From Moorena producens 3L (GTDB lineage Bacteria; Cyanobacteriota; Cyanobacteriia; Cyanobacteriales; Coleofasciculaceae): 64,000 nucleotides of DNA. A program made the position numbers and the translations under genes. The notes below the pieces were generated by a model, which ran no database searches, had not been told where the DNA came from, and was given only the letters and a program-made list of their open reading frames with translations. Every line of letters begins with the position of its first letter. Position 1 is the first letter of the stretch. The stretch spans positions 175,014 through 239,013 of the forward strand of contig NZ_GL890840.1 in the NCBI RefSeq assembly GCF_000211815.1, written 5' to 3'. Below are positions 24,551-33,248 of this stretch, one piece after another.

Positions 24551-25142
24551 TAATCTCAGACGTGAGCTAGGAATCCATAATGTCCTCCTGATGTATGTGG
24601 GCAATCTGGAGACTTATCAGGGGATTGACCTACTTCTAGACAGCTTCGCGTTGACCCTTGAGCAGACTGATCAGGCTAACTTAGTCATTATCGGTGGAGA
24701 AGCGGACGACATTCGGAAATACACGAATAAGGCTCACTGTCTTGGGATGGAAAAACATGTCCATTTTTTAGGACCGAAACCAGTTGAGCATCTGGCTATC
24801 TATTTGGAGCAGGCTGATATTTTAGTCTCTCCGAGAATTTTGGGTAAAAATACCCCGATGAAACTCTACTCCTATCTCGATAGTGGAAAAGTATTGTTAG
24901 CAACAGATTTACCAACCCATACCCAGTTGCTAGACAATCAGGTTGCTCTGCTGAGGAGGCCAGATGCCAAAGCTTTCGCGAAGGGAATGCTTGCTCTGAT
25001 CGCTGATGAAACCCTACGACTGAGGCTGGGCAGTGCTGGCAAGAAATTGATTGAGAAAAGGCATACTTATGCAGCTTTTCGGGAAAAATTAAACAGTCTT
25101 TATGATTGGCTACATCACGAGTTAGTAGAGCATATAGCCTAA
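24531..25142 (+). CDS. GT4-type glycosyltransferase, C-terminal half (split gene)
   Basis: This is the donor-binding GT-B domain: LLMYVGNLETYQGIDLLLDS, then LVIIGGEADDIRKY, HFLGPKPVEHLAIYLEQADI, and LVSPRILGKNTPMKLYSYLD with the family Glu replaced by the PMKLYSYL pattern typical of this GT4 group. The frame is open from 24447, but 24447-24550 is insertion sequence; ATG at 24531 is the first Met and has no good ribosome site. The true coding part begins at NLRRELG (24552). The gene ends 11 bp before the FAD oxidoreductase start. See the N-terminal half at 23570-24259. Confidence 0.8.
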   Translation: MYSTIYSNLRRELGIHNVLLMYVGNLETYQGIDLLLDSFALTLEQTDQANLVIIGGEADDIRKYTNKAHCLGMEKHVHFLGPKPVEHLAIYLEQADILVSPRILGKNTPMKLYSYLDSGKVLLATDLPTHTQLLDNQVALLRRPDAKAFAKGMLALIADETLRLRLGSAGKKLIEKRHTYAAFREKLNSLYDWLHHELVEHIA

Positions 25143-25153
25143 GCAGACAACTA

Positions 25154-26911
25154 ATGAAAAGGAACCTAGTAGAGTTAGCCAGAAACTCTTACGATCTATT
25201 AGTCATCGGTGGTGGGATCTATGGAGCTTGCGTAGCTTGGGAAGCAAGCCTCAGGGGATTGTCAGTTGCCTTGGTGGAAAAAGCTGATTTCGGTGGCGCT
25301 ACCTCTGCTAACAGCTTGAAGACCATCCACGGGGGATTACGGTATCTCCAGCATGCTGACCTGAAACGGATGCGTGAATCGATTCATGAACGCACCAGTT
25401 TAATGCGGATTGCGCCTCACTTAGTTCATCCATTACCAGTGTTGATTCCCACCTACGGCCATGGGATGAAGGGAAAAGAAGTGCTATCTGTGGCACTTAC
25501 TATCAATGACCTAATCAGTTGCGATCGCAATCGCCAACTCGATCCCCAAAAACACATATCCAATGGTCGGGTCATCTCTAAGCAAGAGTGTCAGCAGCTG
25601 CTTCCAGGAATTCCCCACCAGGGGCTAACTGGAGCAGCAGTCTTTTATGATGCTCAGGTCTACAACTCTGAACGGTTGACCCTATCTTTTCTGCGCTCAG
25701 CTGAGCAAGCTGGGGCAGTGGTGGCTAACTACGTAGAAGTGACTGGATTTCTGCAAGCTGGAAATCGGGTCACTGGTATTCAGGGGCAAGATGTGTTAAG
25801 TGGGAATCAATTCGACATCCGCGCCAAGACTGTGGTCAACACCAGCGGACCATGGACAAATCGGGTATTGAGTTTACTGAAACAACCCCAGCAGCAACCC
25901 CAGCAGCAACCCAGAGTTCCCCTTGCCAAAGCCATGAACCTGGTGATTCGCCGTCCCCTCTGCCAAACCTATGCTGTGGGTATTTCCACGCCATACTCCT
26001 ATCGTGACTCCGATGCCATAGTTAACAAGGGGTCTCGCTTACTATTTATTGCGCCCTGGCGTGGTAAATCCCTGGTAGGTACATCCTATGCTGTTTGGGA
26101 TCAAGACCCGGATAACTTAAACATTACCCAACAGGATATTCAAGACCTGCTCGATGACATCAACCAAGCATGGCCATCGGTTAAACTCAACCAAGCAGAT
26201 GTAGCTTTCATCCATGGTGGCTTGCTTCCTAGAACTGGCATTACTGAGACAGGATTGCCACAACTGGCTAAACACTATCAACTCTTCGATCATGCCAAAG
26301 AAGAATTGCCAGGATTGATCTCAGTGGTTGGGGTGAAATATACCACTGCCAGAGATGTGGCTGAGAAAGTGGTTGACCAGGTATTTCGGTCATGGGGCCA
26401 AAAGCCTCCCAACTCCCTGTCATCAGTTACACCAATTTACGGTGGACACATCGAACAATTTGAAGTGTTTTTGCAGACGGAAATCCTTAAGCAACCCTAT
26501 GGACTGGGGCAGGAGGTAATGCGCCGCCTCGTGTATAACTACGGTAGTGCCTATCAAGATGTACTGCTATATTTGGAGCGAGTATCAGATCACTCCTGTA
26601 AACCTACTGATGATTTGGCTGTACTCAAAGCTGAAGTCTTGCATGGGGTTGTTGAGGAAATGGCTCAAACATTAGGTGATGTGGTGTTCCGGCGGACAGA
26701 ACTGGGTAGTGCTGGTCATCCCGGAAATGAGGCTCTCAGAATCTGTGCTGAGGTGATGGGTGCGGAATTAGGATGGAGTCGGTCACAAATAGAGCTAGAG
26801 TTAGACAAGGTTAATCACATTTTTAATATGGGAGGTGCATTAACTCAGGACAAAAGTATTGGAATTGAAACCCTTAACGGTCCAGTGAGTTTAGCCCAGA
26901 AGATCCTTTGA
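25154..26911 (+). CDS. FAD-dependent glycerol-3-phosphate dehydrogenase family oxidoreductase
   Basis: This protein of about 585 residues starts MKRNLVELARNSYDLLVIGGG, with the FAD-binding GGGIYGACVAWEASLRGLSVALVEK motif at the N terminus. The GlpD-specific segments GATSANSLKTIHGGLRYLQ and KYTTARDVAEKV are present, along with a C-terminal helical domain. The family oxidises glycerol 3-phosphate to dihydroxyacetone phosphate at the membrane. Here the gene sits inside a glycan cluster, so it may instead oxidise a glycerol-phosphate-like or sugar-derived precursor; that is inference. A QQP repeat (QQPQQQPQQQP) interrupts a loop near residue 250. ATG 25154 is preferred because an upstream start would overlap the glycosyltransferase. 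Confidence 0.87.
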   Translation: MKRNLVELARNSYDLLVIGGGIYGACVAWEASLRGLSVALVEKADFGGATSANSLKTIHGGLRYLQHADLKRMRESIHERTSLMRIAPHLVHPLPVLIPTYGHGMKGKEVLSVALTINDLISCDRNRQLDPQKHISNGRVISKQECQQLLPGIPHQGLTGAAVFYDAQVYNSERLTLSFLRSAEQAGAVVANYVEVTGFLQAGNRVTGIQGQDVLSGNQFDIRAKTVVNTSGPWTNRVLSLLKQPQQQPQQQPRVPLAKAMNLVIRRPLCQTYAVGISTPYSYRDSDAIVNKGSRLLFIAPWRGKSLVGTSYAVWDQDPDNLNITQQDIQDLLDDINQAWPSVKLNQADVAFIHGGLLPRTGITETGLPQLAKHYQLFDHAKEELPGLISVVGVKYTTARDVAEKVVDQVFRSWGQKPPNSLSSVTPIYGGHIEQFEVFLQTEILKQPYGLGQEVMRRLVYNYGSAYQDVLLYLERVSDHSCKPTDDLAVLKAEVLHGVVEEMAQTLGDVVFRRTELGSAGHPGNEALRICAEVMGAELGWSRSQIELELDKVNHIFNMGGALTQDKSIGIETLNGPVSLAQKIL

Positions 26912-26991
26912 GGTTGTGGTGCAAGATTTTAGCTGAATGCGATTGAAGCAGCAGCAGTTTATGGAAATCAGGGAGATTCTAACAAAAATCC

Positions 26992-27837
26992 ATGGTAGCT
27001 ACCGCTCAAAAGCATCAATTAATCCTGATTGATGGTCACGTTCACCTTCATGACTGTTTTGATATCGATCAACTGCTGACCTCAGCTTGGGAAAATTTCC
27101 AGCGATTTTCTGGTCAGGCAGGTGATAGAGAAAATTTTCAGGCTGTATTATTGTTGACAGAAATAGAGCATCAAAAATGGTATAAAAAGTTAGCTGATTT
27201 AGCTCAAAACAATAATCAGTCTAGGGTAAGCCAGGGAAAACCTTGGATGTTCCACCGTACCCAGGAAGATTTATCCTTATATACCTGTAACGCCTTAGGG
27301 CAAGGAATGTTCTTAATTGCTGGTCGCCAAATTGTGACAGCGGAAAACCTGGAAGTATTAGCGTTGATCACTGACCAAAACCTTGAAGATGGTTTACCCT
27401 TAGACGTAACGATTAAAGAAATCCTTGCCGCTGGGGCAATCCCTATACTGCCCTGGGGAGTTGGTAAATGGATCGGACATCGGGGAAAACTGTTACATAA
27501 GCTCTTGGAAGACAAGAATTTTCCCAAGCTTTTTCTAGGAGACAATGGTGGACGTCCTGTATTCTGGTCACGACCAGTTTTGTTCAAACAAGCAGAGAAA
27601 AAAGGATGGCGGATATTACCAGGAAGCGATCCACTTCCTTTGGCTTCTGAATCTTGTCGTCCTGGAAGTTTTGGATTTACTATCCAGGGTTCCTTGAGTA
27701 ATGAAGAACCAGGAAAAGATATCAAGGAAATGCTACTCAATCCCCTGACACCTATTCAGGCCTATGGTTCTCTAGAAAACCCCTGGCGATTTATTCGTAA
27801 CCAATTAGCAATTCAGTCTAAAAAAAATAGCAATTAA
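26992..27837 (+). CDS. PHP-like metal-dependent hydrolase
   Basis: The 281-residue protein starts with LILIDGHVHLHDCFDID, a metal-binding HVHLH motif as in PHP and amidohydrolase-type phosphoesterases. Further on are GAIPILPWGVGKWIGHRGK and LFLGDNGGRPVFW, and a late GSDPLP that could complete the metal site. The substrate is unknown. It lies 80 bp after the FAD enzyme and 30 bp before a methyltransferase, so all three probably belong to one transcript of the glycan cluster. Confidence 0.7.
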   Translation: MVATAQKHQLILIDGHVHLHDCFDIDQLLTSAWENFQRFSGQAGDRENFQAVLLLTEIEHQKWYKKLADLAQNNNQSRVSQGKPWMFHRTQEDLSLYTCNALGQGMFLIAGRQIVTAENLEVLALITDQNLEDGLPLDVTIKEILAAGAIPILPWGVGKWIGHRGKLLHKLLEDKNFPKLFLGDNGGRPVFWSRPVLFKQAEKKGWRILPGSDPLPLASESCRPGSFGFTIQGSLSNEEPGKDIKEMLLNPLTPIQAYGSLENPWRFIRNQLAIQSKKNSN

Positions 27838-27867
27838 AACTAAACAAATGACTAAAGGAATTTAACA

Positions 27868-28596
27868 GTGGTGTCTACAGGTGATTTTACCGAAACAGCC
27901 GATATCGAAACATCTTCTGAGGATTATGCCTCCCGTTTTGCCGGGGAAATTGGGGCTTGGCTACTGAAAGTCCAGGAAGACGCAACCTTGAAAATGCTAA
28001 CTCCTTATCCTAAAGCCACCATCCTTGATGTGGGAGGAGGACATGGTCAACTCACAGGGGCTCTGATTCAAAATGGTTATCAACTCACTGTGCTTGGTAG
28101 TGCGGATGTCTGTAAGGGGAGGATTCAGAATTTTCTTGATGCTAATCTTTGTTCCTTCAAGGTGGGCAATGTTTTGGATCTCCCTTACCCAGACGGAGCG
28201 TTTGATGTTGTGATCAGCTATCGATTCTTGGCTCATGTGACTCAATGGCAGTCTTTTTTAACAGAACTAAATCGAGTAGCAAAGCAAGCAGTAATCCTAG
28301 ACTATCCTACAGTCAGGAGCGTAAATGCTATTGCCCCCTATCTATTTAAGTTCAAGAAAGGATTGGAAGGAAATACACGAGAGTTTATCTGTTATAAAGA
28401 ACATGAGCTTCTAGAATTTTTTCAATCTATTGGTCTGAGCAAAGCTGAGCGCTATCCCCAATTCTTTGTGCCTATGGTACTCCATCGCACTTTAAAATCT
28501 CCTAGCTTCTCTTCATTTATGGAGAAGTTAGCTCGACTCTCAGGCTTGACTAATTTGTTTGGTTCACCCGTAATTTTAAAGCTTACCAAGACTTAA
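27868..28596 (+). CDS. SAM-dependent class I methyltransferase
   Basis: The protein has 242 residues with a GTG start at 27868 behind AGGAATTTAACA; the GTG three bases on is an alternative. SAM-binding motif I is ILDVGGGHGQLTGALI (about residues 52-67), motif II follows NVLDLPYPDGAFDVVISY, and a late FQSIGLSKAERYPQFFVPM resembles UbiE/Methyltransf_11 proteins. It probably O- or N-methylates a sugar or lipid intermediate of the cluster. The substrate cannot be read from sequence. Confidence 0.85.
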   Translation: MVSTGDFTETADIETSSEDYASRFAGEIGAWLLKVQEDATLKMLTPYPKATILDVGGGHGQLTGALIQNGYQLTVLGSADVCKGRIQNFLDANLCSFKVGNVLDLPYPDGAFDVVISYRFLAHVTQWQSFLTELNRVAKQAVILDYPTVRSVNAIAPYLFKFKKGLEGNTREFICYKEHELLEFFQSIGLSKAERYPQFFVPMVLHRTLKSPSFSSFMEKLARLSGLTNLFGSPVILKLTKT

Positions 28597-28677
28597 GCCA
28601 GATGCCGATTAAAATTAATTGTATAAACTTGCTTGGTTAAATTCCAATATTTTTTAGGTTAGCTAAGACAGTAGAAT

Positions 28678-29736
28678 ATGGAAGATACTCAATTCAAACT
28701 CCCAACTGGCAGTCGCGTCTTAGTGACTGGAGCTACAGGGTTTACAGGTTCAGTTCTTGTACGTAAATTAGTCGCACAAGGTTTAGATATCGTCGCTATT
28801 GCACGTCCTAGTTCTAAAATTGAGCCTTTTAAAGACATTAAAATTGAATGGATTAGAGGGGATGTTTTTGATGAAGAGTTAATCAAGAAAGCCATCAAAG
28901 GAGTTAACTATATCTTTCATATTGTAACTCCTTTTCGAGAAGCAAAATCTGCTGACAATGTCTACTACAATGTCCACGTTGTAAGCACACAATTGCTAGC
29001 AAAGTACGCTTTAGAAGAGCCAGAATTTCAGCGTTTTGTTCACGTTTCAACAATTGGTGTTCATGGTCATGTCGAAAATCCTCCTGGTGATGAAAATTGT
29101 CCAATGCATCCTGGAGATATATATCAAGAAACCAAACTAGAAGGAGAACTGTGGATCAGAGATTTTGCTAAAAAGGAAGGCTTACCAGTCACTGTGGTAC
29201 GACCATCAGGAATCTACGGTCCTGGGGAGAAACGGTTTTTGAAAATTTTCAAAATGGTTGGCCGTAAGTGGATACCAATAATTGGCAATGGAAGTAACTT
29301 ACTGCACTTAATTCATGTTGATGATTTGACCAATTTTTTTATACTATCAGCCACCCATCCTCAAGCAGTGGGAGAAGTTTTTATTTGTGGCAGTAAGGAG
29401 GCGATAACCTTTCAAAAAATGGTCTCTATTATTAGTGAATACTATGGAATTTCCTTTAAATTCATTAGTTTGCCAGCTGCGCCACTGTTTGCCTTAGGTG
29501 ATTTTTTGGAATTCATCTGTCGTCCCCTGGGCATAGAACCACCTATTTATCGAAGACGGCTAGCGTTTTATACAAAAGACCGCTCATTTAACACAGCAAA
29601 GATGATAAATTTACTGGGGTTTGTGCCTGTCCATTCCGATGAAGAAGGGTTAAAGGAATTAGCCCAATGGTATCTTGACCAAGGATGGATATCTATTAAA
29701 AATCCTAAATTAGTTTCCGAACAAAAGTTAACCTAG
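28678..29736 (+). CDS. NAD-dependent epimerase/dehydratase (extended SDR)
   Basis: The protein has 352 residues. The Rossmann motif TGATGFTG is at residues 17-24, the STIG segment at about 124-127, and the catalytic YxxxK at Tyr149/Lys153 (YQETK). PSGIYGPGEKRF and the HVDDLTNFFILSA segment are usual for sugar-nucleotide or steroid-type SDRs (3beta-HSD-like). A C-terminal domain reads LGIEPPIYRRRLAFYTKDRSF. It probably modifies a sugar or lipid precursor. The hexapeptide acyltransferase gene begins immediately after it. Confidence 0.87.
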   Translation: MEDTQFKLPTGSRVLVTGATGFTGSVLVRKLVAQGLDIVAIARPSSKIEPFKDIKIEWIRGDVFDEELIKKAIKGVNYIFHIVTPFREAKSADNVYYNVHVVSTQLLAKYALEEPEFQRFVHVSTIGVHGHVENPPGDENCPMHPGDIYQETKLEGELWIRDFAKKEGLPVTVVRPSGIYGPGEKRFLKIFKMVGRKWIPIIGNGSNLLHLIHVDDLTNFFILSATHPQAVGEVFICGSKEAITFQKMVSIISEYYGISFKFISLPAAPLFALGDFLEFICRPLGIEPPIYRRRLAFYTKDRSFNTAKMINLLGFVPVHSDEEGLKELAQWYLDQGWISIKNPKLVSEQKLT

Positions 29737-29754
29737 TTGAGAATAGCATTGATT

Positions 29755-30525
29755 ATGATAGCCAATAAAGAAAAAAAATTGATATCCAAAGTTTCTTTAA
29801 CAGAGCAACTCAATAAAAAAGATTCTTCTTTATTGAAGAGTTATCAAGCAAAGGTTATAGGAAATAATAAGTTATTATCTTTAGTTCAATATGAATTAGC
29901 TACTTTTTTATTTGGTAATCTGGCTGGTGGAGCTGGATATCTATTGAGAAAAAATTTTTTTTCTCCCCTTTTCAAGGCTGTAGGTTCTGGAGTTATTTTG
30001 GGGAAGGGAATTGTTTTACGTCATCCTGGAAATATTACTCTTGAAAACCGCATCGCTATCGACGATTATGCTCTCCTGGATGCTAGCGGTGCTGGAGAGG
30101 ATGGAATAACTATAAAAGACGATGTTATTGTTTCCAGGAATTGTGTGATTCAGGGAAAAACTGGTCCTGTAGTTATTGGTAAAAAAACTGATATTGGATG
30201 TAATGCTATTATCTCCTCAGGTGCTGGCATTTTTATTGGCAGTTCTGTCTTAATTGCTGGTAACTGTTACATTGGGGGTGGTCGGTATCTATCAGATCGT
30301 TTGGATATTCCCATGATGGAACAGGGAGTTTATTCTAAAGGACCAGTGGTGATTGGTGATGATGTTTGGTTGGGTGCCGGAGCAATTGTTCTCGATGGAG
30401 TTCGGATTGGCAAAGGGTGTATTGTTGGTGCAGGTGCTGTAGTTACCAAAAACCTTCCTGATTATGCTGTTGCGATTGGGGTTCCAGCTAGGGTAATTCG
30501 AATGCGTCAGCAAATCCAAGTCTAA
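29755..30525 (+). CDS. Left-handed beta-helix (hexapeptide) acyltransferase
   Basis: The protein has about 256 residues. The second half is a run of hexapeptide turns (VIGDDVWLGAGAIVLDGVRI, GKGCIVGAGAVVTKNLPDYA) ending in the standard VAIGVPARVIR. The N-terminal helical part is unusual for plain maltose-type acetyltransferases. The family acetylates or otherwise acylates sugars with CoA donors; O-acetylation of the cluster's glycan is the simplest role. I prefer ATG 29755; an in-frame TTG at 29737, directly after the epimerase stop, would add six residues. Confidence 0.87.
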   Translation: MIANKEKKLISKVSLTEQLNKKDSSLLKSYQAKVIGNNKLLSLVQYELATFLFGNLAGGAGYLLRKNFFSPLFKAVGSGVILGKGIVLRHPGNITLENRIAIDDYALLDASGAGEDGITIKDDVIVSRNCVIQGKTGPVVIGKKTDIGCNAIISSGAGIFIGSSVLIAGNCYIGGGRYLSDRLDIPMMEQGVYSKGPVVIGDDVWLGAGAIVLDGVRIGKGCIVGAGAVVTKNLPDYAVAIGVPARVIRMRQQIQV

Positions 30526-30634
30526 ACGTCAATATTTGTACCATATCTTGGTCTTGTATATAATTCCTTTATTTTAGCAGGTTTAATAAGCTTCCTCGAT
30601 AAAAATTATGAGTAATTTAAGAGAAGTTAAGTAG

Positions 30635-31675
30635 ATGAATCAAACCAAAAATTTGAGTCTAGCACCGACTTCCCAATCTAAATCAGACCTAGGTATTTCA
30701 GAGTCCCCAATCTTCATCTTTGGATGTCCTCGTTCTGGAACTTCCCTTCTGAGTCGGATTATTGGCTGCCATCCACGAATTGCTATACCATTCGAGTCTC
30801 ACCTCTATAATACGTTTTATCCCTGGCTGAAGTACTACGGTAACCTACAGCTGATTCAAAACCGTGAGCGTCTGGTAGACGATATCCTGACAACCGAGGT
30901 CATGAGAGACTGGTCTCCCCCTCCCAATCGTGAGCACACCCTTGAAGCTATCTATAGATTTGACTTTCACGGCATAGTTGATGGCATCATGGGTGCCTGG
31001 ACTAATGCCCAAGGTAAACAACGCTGGGGAGAAAAGACGCCTGCCCATATTTTCTACTGGCGCGAAATTTTCAATGCTTTTCCCAATTTGCAAGTGCTTC
31101 ATATAGTGCGAGATGGCCGCGATGTGGCTCTATCCTGGAAGGGTTCTCGCTTTGGTCCAAAGCACATCTACCCACTTGCTCAAAAATGGCGAGAGTATCT
31201 TGAAACTGTGGAAGAGTTGAGAACGGCTCTCAATGATGACTCTTTTTTAGAAGTCCGATACGAAGAATTATTGTTGGAACCTGAAGGTATAGTTCGAAAG
31301 ATTTGCACCTTTCTTAAGGAGGAATTTGCCCCTGAAATGTTGGAATTCCATAAGGTTGGTGCATCCTATCCAACTGACCAGAAAAACCAGAAAAATCTTT
31401 CTAGACCTCCTCTGACCAGTAACGCTGGCAAATGGCGCAGTGAAATGACAGAGCGTGAACTTCGTATCTTTGAAGCTGTAGCAGGAGGAACACTTGAGCG
31501 CTATGGGTACGAGAGGCAGTGGCATCAACCTCAAATTTCGGGTCTAGAGGTGATGCAATTTCGGTTCCTTGAACATCCACCACGGAAAATACTGGCAATG
31601 CTTAAAAACACTAAAGGTCATATCGACGGCATCCGGAGACTCAAGATCTATTGTCGCCTCAGATTGGGAATTTAG
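30635..31675 (+). CDS. PAPS-dependent sulfotransferase
   Basis: The protein has 346 residues. The 5'-phosphosulfate loop FGCPRSGTSLLSRI lies near residues 29-42. The 3'-phosphate motif HIVRDGRDVALSWKGSRFGP is near 160-179. SLEVRYEELLLEPEGIV and LTSNAGKWRSEMTERELRIF complete the Sulfotransfer_3-type fold. It transfers sulfate from PAPS to a hydroxyl group. In this cluster the acceptor is probably a sugar or lipid-linked saccharide, making the final product sulfated. It has its own good start context (AAGAGAAGTTAAGTAG then ATG). Confidence 0.9.
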   Translation: MNQTKNLSLAPTSQSKSDLGISESPIFIFGCPRSGTSLLSRIIGCHPRIAIPFESHLYNTFYPWLKYYGNLQLIQNRERLVDDILTTEVMRDWSPPPNREHTLEAIYRFDFHGIVDGIMGAWTNAQGKQRWGEKTPAHIFYWREIFNAFPNLQVLHIVRDGRDVALSWKGSRFGPKHIYPLAQKWREYLETVEELRTALNDDSFLEVRYEELLLEPEGIVRKICTFLKEEFAPEMLEFHKVGASYPTDQKNQKNLSRPPLTSNAGKWRSEMTERELRIFEAVAGGTLERYGYERQWHQPQISGLEVMQFRFLEHPPRKILAMLKNTKGHIDGIRRLKIYCRLRLGI

Positions 31676-31706
31676 CAACTGATAGAAACAGTGGAGGAGA
31701 TATCTA

Positions 31707-33221
31707 GTGGCACCAATTAATGCCACCTTCAACAAATTTGTCAAAGGAGCTGGTTTATCCTTCCTTGGTCAAGTCATAAGTACTGCTTTCAAGTATGTAA
31801 CTCAAGTAGTGCTTGCTTGGCTTCTGGGTGCAGAAGTCTTCGGACTTTACACCTTGGCAATGATCATCTACCAACTCGGAGAACTATTTTCTAGGATGGG
31901 GCTTGAAACTGGAGCTATACGCTATGTCTCAATCCATCATGGTACAGATGATAATGGTCGGCTCAAAGGAGTTTTACTACAGGGGATTGGACTACCTTTC
32001 CTCAGCGGTATAGTATTTGGAATCGGTCTATTTTTGGGATCTGACCTTATTGCCCAGGGGATTTTTGGTCAACCAGACCTTGCTCTTGCACTGCGGGTGT
32101 TCGCGATCGCTCTCCCTTTCGGGGCTAGTATGACAGTAGGAGCATTTGCTACTACAGGATTTCAGATAACAGCATACAAAGTTTATGTTTGGGAGCTTCT
32201 GCTACCATTAATTAACTTAATATTAGCTGTAGTACTATGTAAAGTTGGCTGGGGACTGTGGGGGGCAGCGATTGCTTGGCTACTTGCTGTAATCGTGTCT
32301 TTAGCTTTCACCGTCCATTTTATTCGAGGTATCTTTCCTGCCCTATTGAGCAGAAATATCACCCCTGTCTTCGAAACCAGGCAACTACTTGCCTTTTCCC
32401 TCCCTTTATCTTTCGGAAGTTTTTTGTGGCTGGTGATGCTCTGGACAGACTCTTTAATGCTGGGATATTTTCGACCTGTAGCAGAGGTGGGGATTTACCG
32501 GGCCGCTTCCCAGACAGCACTGTTGATGACTCTGTTCACTCGCTCGTTGGTAACAATCTTCACACCGATGATTGCTAACCTTTATAGTAACGGAGAGCTT
32601 GAAGAATTAGACAAACTCTTTAGAACTGCTGCCCGCTGGAGCTTCTCCTTGACTGTACCTCTGTTCTTAATTGTGGTAGTAGCTGGTAAAGATATCCTAC
32701 GTGTTTTCGGTTCAGAATTTGAAATCGGATCGTTACCTCTAACAATTCTAGCAGCAGGGCAATTAGCAAGAGCTGGTCCGGGAGGATTAGCCATGCACGT
32801 ACTAGCAATGTCAGGGCATCAATATCTCAAGCTCTTTGGGGACGTGGTGTTAGCGATCACCAACATCGGATTAAATATGCTCATGATTCCACGATGGGGA
32901 CTGATGGGAGCGGCAGTGGCAACAGGAATCAGTATTTTAGCAGTAAATCTGCTGCGTATCTTGCAAGTCTACCTAGTTTTGCATATTCATGGGTTCAACT
33001 GGAGCTACTTAAAAACCATAGGGGCAGGAACTCTCGCTGTTTTGATCGGTCTCGGTGTACACTCTTGGGTTTCATTTATGCCTTACCTTCTGGTATTGGT
33101 TATTACTGCTGGAGTTGTGTTTCTAGTTTATGTACTGCTGTTATGGGCAATGGGCATAGAGAAAGCGGATCTGATCATCTTGAGAAAGATGCAACAGCGC
33201 TTAGGGCTATTGAAGAATTGA
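31707..33221 (+). CDS. Wzx-like polysaccharide flippase (MVF/MATE fold)
   Basis: The protein has 504 residues and about 14 hydrophobic helices. The N-terminal FNKFVKGAGLSFLGQVISTA segment and GLYTLAMIIYQLGELFSRMG are characteristic of oligosaccharide flippases. It starts with GTG at 31707 behind GGAGGAGAT, a strong ribosome site. It moves undecaprenyl-linked repeat units across the inner membrane. No Wzy polymerase is evident in the window, so export of a short oligosaccharide or glycolipid, or polymerisation elsewhere, is possible. Confidence 0.92.
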   Translation: MAPINATFNKFVKGAGLSFLGQVISTAFKYVTQVVLAWLLGAEVFGLYTLAMIIYQLGELFSRMGLETGAIRYVSIHHGTDDNGRLKGVLLQGIGLPFLSGIVFGIGLFLGSDLIAQGIFGQPDLALALRVFAIALPFGASMTVGAFATTGFQITAYKVYVWELLLPLINLILAVVLCKVGWGLWGAAIAWLLAVIVSLAFTVHFIRGIFPALLSRNITPVFETRQLLAFSLPLSFGSFLWLVMLWTDSLMLGYFRPVAEVGIYRAASQTALLMTLFTRSLVTIFTPMIANLYSNGELEELDKLFRTAARWSFSLTVPLFLIVVVAGKDILRVFGSEFEIGSLPLTILAAGQLARAGPGGLAMHVLAMSGHQYLKLFGDVVLAITNIGLNMLMIPRWGLMGAAVATGISILAVNLLRILQVYLVLHIHGFNWSYLKTIGAGTLAVLIGLGVHSWVSFMPYLLVLVITAGVVFLVYVLLLWAMGIEKADLIILRKMQQRLGLLKN

Positions 33222-33248
33222 TAATCTCTATTGATACTATCTATAGAA

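Noticed and set aside
25106..25153. Upstream start for the FAD oxidoreductase
   Set aside because: It would overlap the glycosyltransferase by 37 bp and add residues with no family counterpart; ATG 25154 lies just before the FAD-binding motif.
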